Positions 6,549 through 12,622 of a stretch of 12,622 bases of DNA are shown here, in pieces. The DNA is from Clostridia bacterium. GTDB lineage: Bacteria > Bacillota > Clostridia > Oscillospirales > CAG-272. Both the position numbers and the translations under genes were made by a program. Each line of letters opens with the position of its first letter. The stretch's first letter is position 1. The stretch is taken from assembly GCA_017648425.1 (NCBI GenBank), contig JAGCJD010000223.1, positions 1 to 12,622 of the forward strand. Direction: 5' to 3'. The notes under the pieces are model-generated. The model made no database searches, was not told where the DNA came from, and saw nothing but the letters and a program-made list of their open reading frames with translations.

Positions 6549-7722
6549 GGAAATACTGCTGTGCAAGTACGGTGAGATAGTTCTCAAGGGTGCAAACCGC
6601 AAGTATTTTGAGGATATGCTTTGCCGTGAGATGAAAAAGAGGGCTAAGGCATACGGAAAATTTGATATTTACAGAGCGCAAAGCACTATATACATTGAGC
6701 CGCTTGACGAGAGCGCAGATGTGGACGGAATGTTTTACGCCGCATCTAAGGTCTTTGGTATAGTTGCTATTTCACGCGCGGCGGTATGCCAAAAGTCCAT
6801 GGAGGACATTTCCCGCGTGACTGCCGAATACATTCCCGCATTTTTGGAGGGAAAGAGAACATTCAAGGTCGAGGCAAAGCGCTCGGACAAGTCCTTTGCG
6901 CTGGATTCTATGGAGATATCCCGCGAGATAGGCGGAGTTGTGCTTGAAAACTGTCACAAAATAAAGGTCGATGTTCACAATCCCGATGTTGTCGTTAAGG
7001 TAGAGATACGCGAGTTTGGCGCTTATGTCAGCGCAGGTCAGTTCAAGGGCGCGGGCGGTATGCCGATAGGAAGTAACGGCAGAGCAATGCTTTTGCTTTC
7101 AGGCGGTATTGATTCTCCCGTGGCGGGATACATGATATCAAAGCGAGGCGTGTATCTTGACGCTATCCACTTTGAGTCGTTTCCTTACACGAGCGAGAGA
7201 GCAAGAGAAAAGGTTCTTGAACTTGCAAAGATAGTTTCCGAATATGCGGGAGATATAAAGGTACACATCGTATCGCTGACGCATATTCAGGAGGAGCTTG
7301 TAAAGGCTTGTGACGAGGATTATTTTACGCTCCTGCTTCGCCGCTACATGATGACTATTGCAGAGCGAGTTGCAAAGCAAAAGGGCTGTTCGGCGCTTGT
7401 TACGGGTGAGAGCCTCGGACAAGTAGCATCGCAGACTATGCAGGCGCTGGGAGTTACCGATTCATGCGTAAGCATGCCCGTGTTCCGTCCTTGCATTGGC
7501 ATGGACAAGGAGGAGATAGTGCAGATATCGAGGAAGATAGGCGCGTTTGAAACATCTATCCAGCCTTATGAGGATTGCTGTACTGTGTTTACGCCCAAGC
7601 ACCCAAAGACAAAGCCCGAGCTTGAAAAGGTAAAGGCGCAGGAGGATAAGCTTCCGTTCGAGGAACTTGTCGAGGAAGCGATAGGAACTCTTTACACTGT
7701 TCATATAACACCTGAATATTGA
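6541..7722 (+). CDS. thiI: tRNA 4-thiouridine synthase / thiamin sulfur transferase ThiI
   Basis: 393 residues. ThiI activates U8 of tRNA with ATP and inserts sulfur passed as persulfide from a cysteine desulfurase; in some bacteria it also thiolates ThiS for thiamin synthesis. The N-terminal ferredoxin-like region is followed by a THUMP domain (about 60-165), then the PP-loop ATPase with LLLSGGIDSPVAGYM (SGGIDS at 187-192), VTGESLGQVASQT and the conserved YEDCCTVF-PKHP segment near the end. The C-terminal rhodanese domain of the enterobacterial enzyme is missing, as is usual in Firmicutes. Start ATG 6541 is preceded by GGAGGAG (6530-6536) and yields the expected KYGEIVLKG motif; upstream in-frame starts would run through the DUF2007 gene. 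The desulfurase at 1041-2204 is a plausible partner. Confidence 0.97.
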   Translation: MIKEILLCKYGEIVLKGANRKYFEDMLCREMKKRAKAYGKFDIYRAQSTIYIEPLDESADVDGMFYAASKVFGIVAISRAAVCQKSMEDISRVTAEYIPAFLEGKRTFKVEAKRSDKSFALDSMEISREIGGVVLENCHKIKVDVHNPDVVVKVEIREFGAYVSAGQFKGAGGMPIGSNGRAMLLLSGGIDSPVAGYMISKRGVYLDAIHFESFPYTSERAREKVLELAKIVSEYAGDIKVHIVSLTHIQEELVKACDEDYFTLLLRRYMMTIAERVAKQKGCSALVTGESLGQVASQTMQALGVTDSCVSMPVFRPCIGMDKEEIVQISRKIGAFETSIQPYEDCCTVFTPKHPKTKPELEKVKAQEDKLPFEELVEEAIGTLYTVHITPEY

Positions 7723-7725
7723 TAT

Positions 7726-7761
7726 AAAAAGGTCTTACGGATTTATCCGTAAGACCTTTTT
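7726..7761. terminator. Bidirectional terminator between thiI and ftsK
   Basis: Near-perfect inverted repeat: AAAAAGGTCTTACGGAT (7726-7742) and its complement (7745-7761). The stem is flanked by A5 on the left and T5 on the right, so it can end both the thiI operon and the convergent ftsK transcript. The stops are 3 nt and 5 nt from the hairpin. Confidence 0.95.
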
Positions 7762-7766
7762 GCTTG

Positions 7767-10421
7767 TTATTCATCGCCACCGAGCGTTCCCTCAGCAACT
7801 CTGTTCATGTATTCTTCCATGGTAATGAGAACATTTCGAGGCTTGTTTCCGTCAGGCTGTGAAACATATCCCATTTGTTCCATTGTGTCTATTATCTTTG
7901 CGGCTCTGCCGTATCCAACGCCAAGTCTTCTTTGCATAAGAGAGGTGGATATTTTTCCGCTCTCAATGGCAAGCTTGACTGCGTCACGGAATTTGGAATC
8001 TCCGCCCTCGTCTGATGAGTCGGAATTGAATGCGGCTTCCTTTTTGCTCATTCCGCACTTTGCCGCTTCTTCCTCTATCTTATTGATAAAGTCTGTGTTG
8101 TAGCGTACCTCGCCGTTGTTTTCCTTGATAAAGGAAACTATACGCTCTATTTCGTTCTCGCTTACGAAAGCGCCCTGAACGCGCAATGGCTTAGTAGCGC
8201 CCACGGGAGCAAAGAGCATATCTCCGCGTCCTATGAGGTTTTCTGCGCCAGCTACATCAATTATAGTTCTTGAATCAACCTGCGACATTACCGTACAAGC
8301 GATACGAGAGGGCACATTTGCCTTTATAAGTCCCGTGATAACATCGACTGAGGGACGCTGAGTTCCGAGTATCATGTGGATACCTGCGGCTCTCGCTTTT
8401 TGCGCTATGCGGCAGATAGATGTTTCAACTTCCTCGCGCGCAGTCATCATGAGGTCGGCAAGCTCATCTATAATTATTACCATGTGTGGCATGAATTCAA
8501 GCTCGGGATCGCTTTCGGCAGCGGCATTGTAGCTCGCTATGTCACGAACTCCCGCCTGCTCTATAAGCTCAAAGCGGCGTTCCATTTCTGCAACCGCGCT
8601 CGAAAGAGCGCCTGCCGCCTTTTTGGGATCGCTGACTATCGGGCAGTAGAGGTGAGGAATGTTCTTATACATATTGAACTCAACTTTTTTGGGGTCGATA
8701 AGTATGAGCTTTACCTCATCGGGCTTTGCCTTGTAAAGGATACTGAGTATTATACAGTTGATACATATTGATTTACCCGAGCCTGTTGTACCCGCGATAA
8801 GCAAGTGAGGCATTTTGGCAATATCGAAGTGTATTGGATTTCCGCCGACATCCATGCCGAGCGCGGCGGTAAGCTTACTCTTGGACTCGGTGAATTTTGG
8901 CGTATCTATAAGGTCACGCAAATAAACTGTTGCGCGTGTCTGGTTGGGTACTTCTATACCAACAGCCGCTTTGCCCGGGATAGGCGCTTCTATTCTTACG
9001 CCTGAGGTGGCAAGGTTGAGCGCTATATCATCTCTGAGGTTTGCTATTGAGCGGACACGCGTTCCGACCTCGGGCTTGAGCTCGTAACGGGTTATCGTAG
9101 GACCTCTTGAATATGTGACCTCTTGAATTCCTACTCGGAAGCTACGAAGCGTTTCAACGAGAGCCTTTGCGTTGCGTTGAAGCTCTTCGGTGTGGTCGGT
9201 CGTGTCAACATCCTTGTTGGCTACCAAAAAGTCCATTGAGGGGAAGACATATGGAGCTATGAGATTTGCGTACCCCTCATCGTCATCCTTGGGAGCTACT
9301 GCCGCCACGTCCTCGAAAAGCTCGTCCTTTGACATTTGAGAAATGTCAAGCTTGGGGGGAGGTGCGGGAGTGGGCTCTTTGACTTGGGGTGAAGCTTGTG
9401 ACTCGGGCTTGCGAGCCTCGGCTATGGGTGTGTCAAAGCCCTTCATTATGTTATCAATATTATCAAATTCGTTTGTATCAAATCCACTGTCACCGCCAAA
9501 GTCGAGCCCCTGCTCGGGTACGGCGGTCTTTTTTGCCGCTTTTGCCGCGGCGGTGGGAATTATAACGGGTTGGCTTTCTGCGCGTTCGTTACCCTGCGAG
9601 ATAAGCTCGTCCACGCTCATGTCGCGCGCCGCTGCGCTGTTGTCGTGAGTAGCGAGCTTTGTAGCCATGGGAACAGGTGTAGGAGTGGGGGCTTTTGCCG
9701 CCTGCTCCTCTCTTTGCTTTTCAAGCTCTTTCTTTTCCTCTGCCTTGCGTGCTGCACTTTCAATGTGGCGTTCTCTTATCTTTGTCAGAATGAAATCGGG
9801 TGTAATTCCGAGCGCGAGGGGGATAAAGAATATTAGCGCGATTATTATTATAACGGTTGCCAATACGGTGTCAAACAGTAAGAACAGACTTGAAAGCATA
9901 CCGCCGAAAACGCCTCCGCCTTCGCCGTCCCAGCCGTCCGACCAGAAATCGCCGATATAGAAGTCGGATTGTTCTGCGATAACGCCAATGAGAGCCGATA
10001 TGAGAATAAATGAGATTGCTGTCATTACAACGGCAACTGTCATTCTGCGCTTTGCCTTTAAATATTCGGCGTGTCTGTCTCCGCCTGCTGTGATAGCGTC
10101 CTCAGGCCAGAGAATATTATAGATGCACCATCTTACTCCTATGTATCCGAGTACGAGAGGAAGTCCGTATGCAGACATTCCAAAGAAAGCGCAGAACAGA
10201 CAGAACATTCCCTCCCCGAGAACTCCCGCACTTCCGTCAAGGGCAAGAAGTATAAAGCATATTGCCAAAACTACCGCAAACGCGCAAAAAACATATGGCG
10301 TGATCTTCATTCCAAGACTTCTTTTTGCTGTCTTGGCTCTGCCTGTCCCTGCGCTCATGTTTTCTTTGAACTTAGGCGCGGACTTGCGGGCGTTTGGTTT
10401 TGATGATTTTTTTGCTGGCAT
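7767..10421 (-). CDS. DNA translocase FtsK/SpoIIIE family
   Basis: 884-residue septal DNA pump that moves chromosome ends through the closing septum (division, and the forespore septum in spore formers). About four membrane segments lie at 41-61, 70-98, 126-149 and 178-205. They are followed by a charged coiled-coil-like stretch (215-243) and a Pro/Ala/Glu-rich linker to about 380. The motor carries Walker A AGTTGSGKS (543-551) and Walker B VIIIDELAD (D652, E653), with GTQRPSVDVITG (686-697). The C-terminal gamma winged helix (about 808-868; SLMQRRLGVGYGRAAKIID) would read the polarity sequences. Length is typical. AGGAG lies about 7 nt before the ATG. The sequence alone does not separate an FtsK from a SpoIIIE role. 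Monocistronic, convergent with thiI, divergent from the TauE/SafE pair. Confidence 0.95.
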   Translation of the reverse strand: MPAKKSSKPNARKSAPKFKENMSAGTGRAKTAKRSLGMKITPYVFCAFAVVLAICFILLALDGSAGVLGEGMFCLFCAFFGMSAYGLPLVLGYIGVRWCIYNILWPEDAITAGGDRHAEYLKAKRRMTVAVVMTAISFILISALIGVIAEQSDFYIGDFWSDGWDGEGGGVFGGMLSSLFLLFDTVLATVIIIIALIFFIPLALGITPDFILTKIRERHIESAARKAEEKKELEKQREEQAAKAPTPTPVPMATKLATHDNSAAARDMSVDELISQGNERAESQPVIIPTAAAKAAKKTAVPEQGLDFGGDSGFDTNEFDNIDNIMKGFDTPIAEARKPESQASPQVKEPTPAPPPKLDISQMSKDELFEDVAAVAPKDDDEGYANLIAPYVFPSMDFLVANKDVDTTDHTEELQRNAKALVETLRSFRVGIQEVTYSRGPTITRYELKPEVGTRVRSIANLRDDIALNLATSGVRIEAPIPGKAAVGIEVPNQTRATVYLRDLIDTPKFTESKSKLTAALGMDVGGNPIHFDIAKMPHLLIAGTTGSGKSICINCIILSILYKAKPDEVKLILIDPKKVEFNMYKNIPHLYCPIVSDPKKAAGALSSAVAEMERRFELIEQAGVRDIASYNAAAESDPELEFMPHMVIIIDELADLMMTAREEVETSICRIAQKARAAGIHMILGTQRPSVDVITGLIKANVPSRIACTVMSQVDSRTIIDVAGAENLIGRGDMLFAPVGATKPLRVQGAFVSENEIERIVSFIKENNGEVRYNTDFINKIEEEAAKCGMSKKEAAFNSDSSDEGGDSKFRDAVKLAIESGKISTSLMQRRLGVGYGRAAKIIDTMEQMGYVSQPDGNKPRNVLITMEEYMNRVAEGTLGGDE

Positions 10422-10495
10422 ATTATAATCTCCTATGATTTATGGGATTTAAACCTTTATAATGGGGAATACTTGTTTTAAAAAACACCTAATTA

Positions 10496-10524
10496 ATTAT
10501 AACATAAATACTTGATAGTTGCAA
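10496..10524 (-). promoter_or_regulatory. SigA-type promoter of ftsK/spoIIIE
   Basis: On the minus strand: TTGCAA (10519-10524), 17-nt spacer, TATAAT (10496-10501). It gives a leader of roughly 65 nt. The divergent TauE/SafE gene must have its own promoter in the same 140-nt gap; TTGATA at 10512-10517 on the plus strand is a candidate -35, but its -10 is poor. Confidence 0.75.
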
Positions 10525-10562
10525 GGATTTTGAAAAAAATAATCGCTTTTGAGGAGATAGAA

Positions 10563-10952
10563 ATGAAAAAGGTCAATAGCTCACGCCCAAATATGGCATT
10601 TTGGCTGTTGCTTGTCGGAGTTGCCGCGGGAATGCTGAACGGCTTGCTTGGCGCAGGCGGAGGAATAATAGTTGTTTACGCAGTAACACGCTTTAAACTA
10701 TGCGAGCATGGAGATAAGAACGGAGCGTTCTCTACCGCGCTTTGCGTAATGCTACCCGTTTCCGTTGTGTCCTGCATTATCTACGCGGTGAGAGGGCATA
10801 CCTCCTTGCAGGGCTTTGGCGTGTTTATATTGCCCGCGGTCATAGGCGGAGCGCTTGGGGGCATTTTCCTTGGGAGGATAAAGCCCGATATTCTGAAAAA
10901 GGCGTTCGCGGGGCTTATAGTAATTTCGGGAATTATTCTTATCATGAGGTGA
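10563..10952 (+). CDS. TauE/SafE family half-protein (first of a split pair)
   Basis: 129-residue integral membrane protein with about four hydrophobic segments (12-41 with the glycine motif, 54-75, 83-104, 113-128). NGLLGAGGG (26-34) is the signature of the TauE/SafE superfamily of anion exporters and permeases (sulfite, sulfonate and related organic anions in characterised members). Full-length members have about 240-270 residues and eight segments from an internal duplication, so this is one half. GAGGAG (10551-10556) places the start at ATG 10563; an upstream in-frame TTG at 10512 has no comparable site. The second half follows 4 nt after the stop codon. The pair probably assembles as a heterodimer. 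Substrate not predictable; sulfur-related cargo would fit the sulfur genes in the window, but that link is speculative. Confidence 0.88.
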   Translation: MKKVNSSRPNMAFWLLLVGVAAGMLNGLLGAGGGIIVVYAVTRFKLCEHGDKNGAFSTALCVMLPVSVVSCIIYAVRGHTSLQGFGVFILPAVIGGALGGIFLGRIKPDILKKAFAGLIVISGIILIMR

Positions 10953-10956
10953 GTAA

Positions 10957-11406
10957 ATGACGGCTATCTATATTATAATTGCGTTTTTTATTGCTCTTAT
11001 ATCTGGGCTAGGAATTGGCGGTGGCGGATTATTTGCGACCTATCTTGCTATATTTACGAGCCTTCCTCAGCTTTCTGTTCAGGGGTATAACCTGATGTTT
11101 TTTATTTTTTGCGCGGGAGCATCGGTCATAGCGCAGATATTCAGGCGGAAAATAAATATGCGCGTGGTAGCTCTCATGGCGCTCGGCGGTGTTGCGGGCT
11201 CATTGTTAGGCTCTCTTTTGACGCTCGTGCTTCCCGAGGAATATCTAAGGAAGCTGTTTGGAATAATGCTCGTTGCAACGGGACTTATCTCGCTTCGTTC
11301 CGCATTTATGCAAAAATATTCCAAAAAGTCATCGACCTATACGGACACTAAATCAAATAATGCGGGAGAAAGCAATAATGACAGACGCGAAAAAGAGGAC
11401 ACCTAG
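10957..11406 (+). CDS. TauE/SafE family half-protein (second of a split pair)
   Basis: 149-residue membrane protein matching the other half of a TauE/SafE transporter. It has four hydrophobic segments (3-31, 44-61, 69-92, 99-116) and the signature GLGIGGGG (17-24) in the first. It is paralogous in layout to its neighbour, as expected from the internal repeat of full-length members. GAGGTG just before the upstream stop serves as its ribosome binding site, 6 nt from ATG 10957, so the two are tightly co-expressed. Residues 119-149 form a hydrophilic, Lys/Ser/Asn/Glu-rich tail with no family counterpart that I recognise. The last codons and the TAG lie within the hairpin that terminates the transcript, so part of the tail may exist because of that structure. 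Confidence 0.88.
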   Translation: MTAIYIIIAFFIALISGLGIGGGGLFATYLAIFTSLPQLSVQGYNLMFFIFCAGASVIAQIFRRKINMRVVALMALGGVAGSLLGSLLTLVLPEEYLRKLFGIMLVATGLISLRSAFMQKYSKKSSTYTDTKSNNAGESNNDRREKEDT

Positions 11407-11425
11407 CAGGTGAGCCCTCTTTTTT
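11391..11425 (+). terminator. Terminator overlapping the end of the second TauE/SafE gene
   Basis: AAAAGAGG (11391-11398) pairs with CCTCTTTT (11416-11423). Inside, CACCT (11400-11404) pairs with AGGTG (11408-11412) around AGC, leaving a small asymmetric internal loop. A T6 run (11420-11425) follows. The gene's TAG stop (11404-11406) sits in the inner stem and loop. Confidence 0.78.
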
Positions 11426-11489
11426 GTCGAATTCTTTTTTTGCTCCGTTACATATTTTGACACGGCTTTCGCTCTTCTCGTGTTAAAAT
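11425..11489 (+). promoter_or_regulatory. Putative Spo0A-activated spoIIE promoter with 21-nt spacer
   Basis: TTGACA (11457-11462) and TAAAAT (11484-11489) are good SigA hexamers but lie 21 nt apart instead of 17. Upstream, TGTCGAA (11425-11431) is an exact Spo0A box. TTTGACA (11456-11462), overlapping the -35, matches the reverse box TTCGACA at 6 of 7 positions. The B. subtilis spoIIE promoter is known for the same wide spacing and Spo0A dependence, which supports both the promoter and the gene call. Predicted start near 11496. Confidence 0.65.
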
Positions 11490-11517
11490 ATCAGCACTAC
11501 TTAAAACGGAGATGCAT

Positions 11518-12622
11518 ATGAACAGAGGAGAGCAGATACAAACAACGAACAAAGACCGTACAATTACTGAAAAAGGGGAATGGGCAAGGCGAATTCTGGA
11601 CGGAGCGCTACGCGTGGCGGCGGCATACGCGCTTGGAAGGGCGCAGCTTCCGTTCGGCGCGTTGCCGTTCGGCTTTGCCGCGCTTTCTGCCACGGGAGGT
11701 CATGTCGCATTCGTTGCGGCGGGACTTGCGCTTTCACTGATAGAAAGGGAGAATGCAGCGGCATATCTCGCTTCATATGCGATCGTGCTTTTGCTCAGAG
11801 CGGTCGTTTGCGTTGTCGGTGATACGGCAAATAAAAGCGAGGGGCTGTTTAGGGAGCATATATCCATAAGAGCGATCGTGTGCGCCGTTGGAGCTTTTTG
11901 CGTGGGGCTTTATCGTTTGAGCGAGGGCGGATTTCTTTATTATGACCTTTTTGGGGCTATAATTTCAATATGCGTAAGCGCTGTTTTCGCGTGTTTGTTT
12001 TATACGCTTGAAAACGAGAGAGCGGGGGATTTTGCCCGAACGCTTGGGCTTACCGCGCTGCTTTGCGCCGTTGCGTGGGGAATAAGGAATGTCGAGCTTT
12101 ATGGAATAAGCATAGGAGTGCTGTTCTCGATGCTTGCTTCGCTTATCGTTATGAGAAAAAAAGGACTTTTACACGGAACGCTTATAGCGCTTTCAACAGG
12201 ACTTTGTGTTTCTTTGAGCTTTGCTCCGTTGTTTGTTTTCGGAACGGTGCTGTATAGCTTTTTGGGAACAGTTACGCCGTTCTTTGGAGCGGTAGCTTCG
12301 TTGGGTGTAGGAGTGGCGTGGGGAATATATATACAAGGCATTGGGGCATTAAGTGCTCTTTTACCTGCGCTGTTGGCGGCAAATTTTGTTTTTCTTACGG
12401 TGGATAGATTGTATCTTTCATTGGATAAAGCGGCGCTTTTCCATGAGAAGACAGAGCAGGTGGCGCTTACGCCAACCCTTGTTACAAACGACATATCTCT
12501 TGCGCGGCTGAACGACACAGCGCACAGAATAAAGCTTTTATGCGAGGGCTTTTCCTCGCTTTCGGATATGTTGATAAAAGCGGACATATCCGACACAGAG
12601 CAAGACCTTTGCTTTGAGCTGG
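11518..12622 (+). CDS. spoIIE: Stage II sporulation protein E, N-terminal membrane region (cut by window edge)
   Basis: Open reading frame without a stop through the right edge: 368 codons plus one base. SpoIIE dephosphorylates SpoIIAA at the polar septum, which frees sigma F in the forespore. After a hydrophilic start (1-25), residues 30-300 are almost wholly hydrophobic with about nine to ten segments. This includes GRAQLPFGALPFGFA (40-54), which resembles the characteristic start of the SpoIIE membrane domain. From about 301 the chain becomes soluble with a helical section (LARLNDTAHRIKLLCEGFSSLSDML), as expected for the regulatory linker before the PP2C phosphatase. The phosphatase itself is outside the window, so catalytic residues cannot be checked. 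CGGAG (11507-11511) is 6 nt before ATG 11518; the in-frame ATG at 11512 is too close to it. The promoter with Spo0A-like boxes agrees with the assignment. Confidence 0.82.
   Translation, partial: MNRGEQIQTTNKDRTITEKGEWARRILDGALRVAAAYALGRAQLPFGALPFGFAALSATGGHVAFVAAGLALSLIERENAAAYLASYAIVLLLRAVVCVVGDTANKSEGLFREHISIRAIVCAVGAFCVGLYRLSEGGFLYYDLFGAIISICVSAVFACLFYTLENERAGDFARTLGLTALLCAVAWGIRNVELYGISIGVLFSMLASLIVMRKKGLLHGTLIALSTGLCVSLSFAPLFVFGTVLYSFLGTVTPFFGAVASLGVGVAWGIYIQGIGALSALLPALLAANFVFLTVDRLYLSLDKAALFHEKTEQVALTPTLVTNDISLARLNDTAHRIKLLCEGFSSLSDMLIKADISDTEQDLCFEL

Noticed and set aside
9343..9960. Overlapping plus-strand open frames rich in Ser, Ala, Cys and Val
   Set aside because: They are antisense to the Pro/Ala/Glu-rich linker and membrane region of FtsK/SpoIIIE and lack start signals.
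12099..12596. Minus-strand open frame of 165 codons near the right edge
   Set aside because: The plus strand here is the uninterrupted hydrophobic spoIIE frame; the antisense frame is a by-product of its codon use.
1..12622. CRISPR arrays, tRNA genes, insertion sequences, phage or defence genes
   Set aside because: I looked for regularly spaced repeats, cloverleaf-like sequences, transposase motifs and terminal inverted repeats, and found none; the inverted repeats present are explained as terminators.

Overview
The window looks like ordinary chromosome from an endospore-forming member of the Clostridia (Bacillota). The evidence is a spoIIE-like gene at the right edge, a FtsK/SpoIIIE translocase, a rhodanese-less ThiI of the Firmicute type, a zinc-ribbon ribosomal protein L32 behind a YceD (DUF177) gene, strong AGGAGG-type ribosome binding sites, SigA-type promoters and U-tailed hairpin terminators. 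I cannot name the species. No tRNA, rRNA, CRISPR array, insertion sequence or phage gene is visible.

Layout. (1) 43-2204, plus strand: a lipoprotein with two tandem homologous halves, joined by a TAATG overlap to a cysteine desulfurase. (2) 2243-3142, minus strand: an ADP-dependent NAD(P)H-hydrate dehydratase, convergent with the desulfurase and separated from it by a hairpin terminator. (3) 3263-4179, plus strand: a consensus promoter, yceD, rpmF and a terminator. (4) 4259-5053: a single lipoprotein gene resembling the chaperone part of trigger factor, with its own promoter and terminator. (5) 5077-7761: a promoter, then a tight operon of three genes: a DEDDh exonuclease with an unusual N-terminus, a DUF2007 protein and thiI. 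It ends in a long hairpin shared with the convergent ftsK/spoIIIE gene. (6) 7767-10421, minus strand: ftsK/spoIIIE. (7) 10563-11406, plus strand: two half-length TauE/SafE membrane proteins. (8) 11518 to the right edge: the membrane part of SpoIIE behind a promoter with Spo0A-like boxes and a 21-nt spacer.

How the genes work together. The cysteine desulfurase is the likely sulfur donor for ThiI (4-thiouridine in tRNA and/or the thiamin thiazole), although the two genes lie about 4.3 kb apart. YceD and L32 belong to large-subunit ribosome assembly. FtsK/SpoIIIE and SpoIIE both act at division septa. NnrD repairs hydrated NAD(P)H. The two lipoproteins are exported and of unknown role.

The observations most worth following are the SpoIIE promoter architecture, the exonuclease with a duplicated 55-residue N-terminal module plus zinc ribbon, and the trigger-factor-like lipoprotein that lacks a prolyl isomerase domain. 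I see no convincing new multi-gene system.
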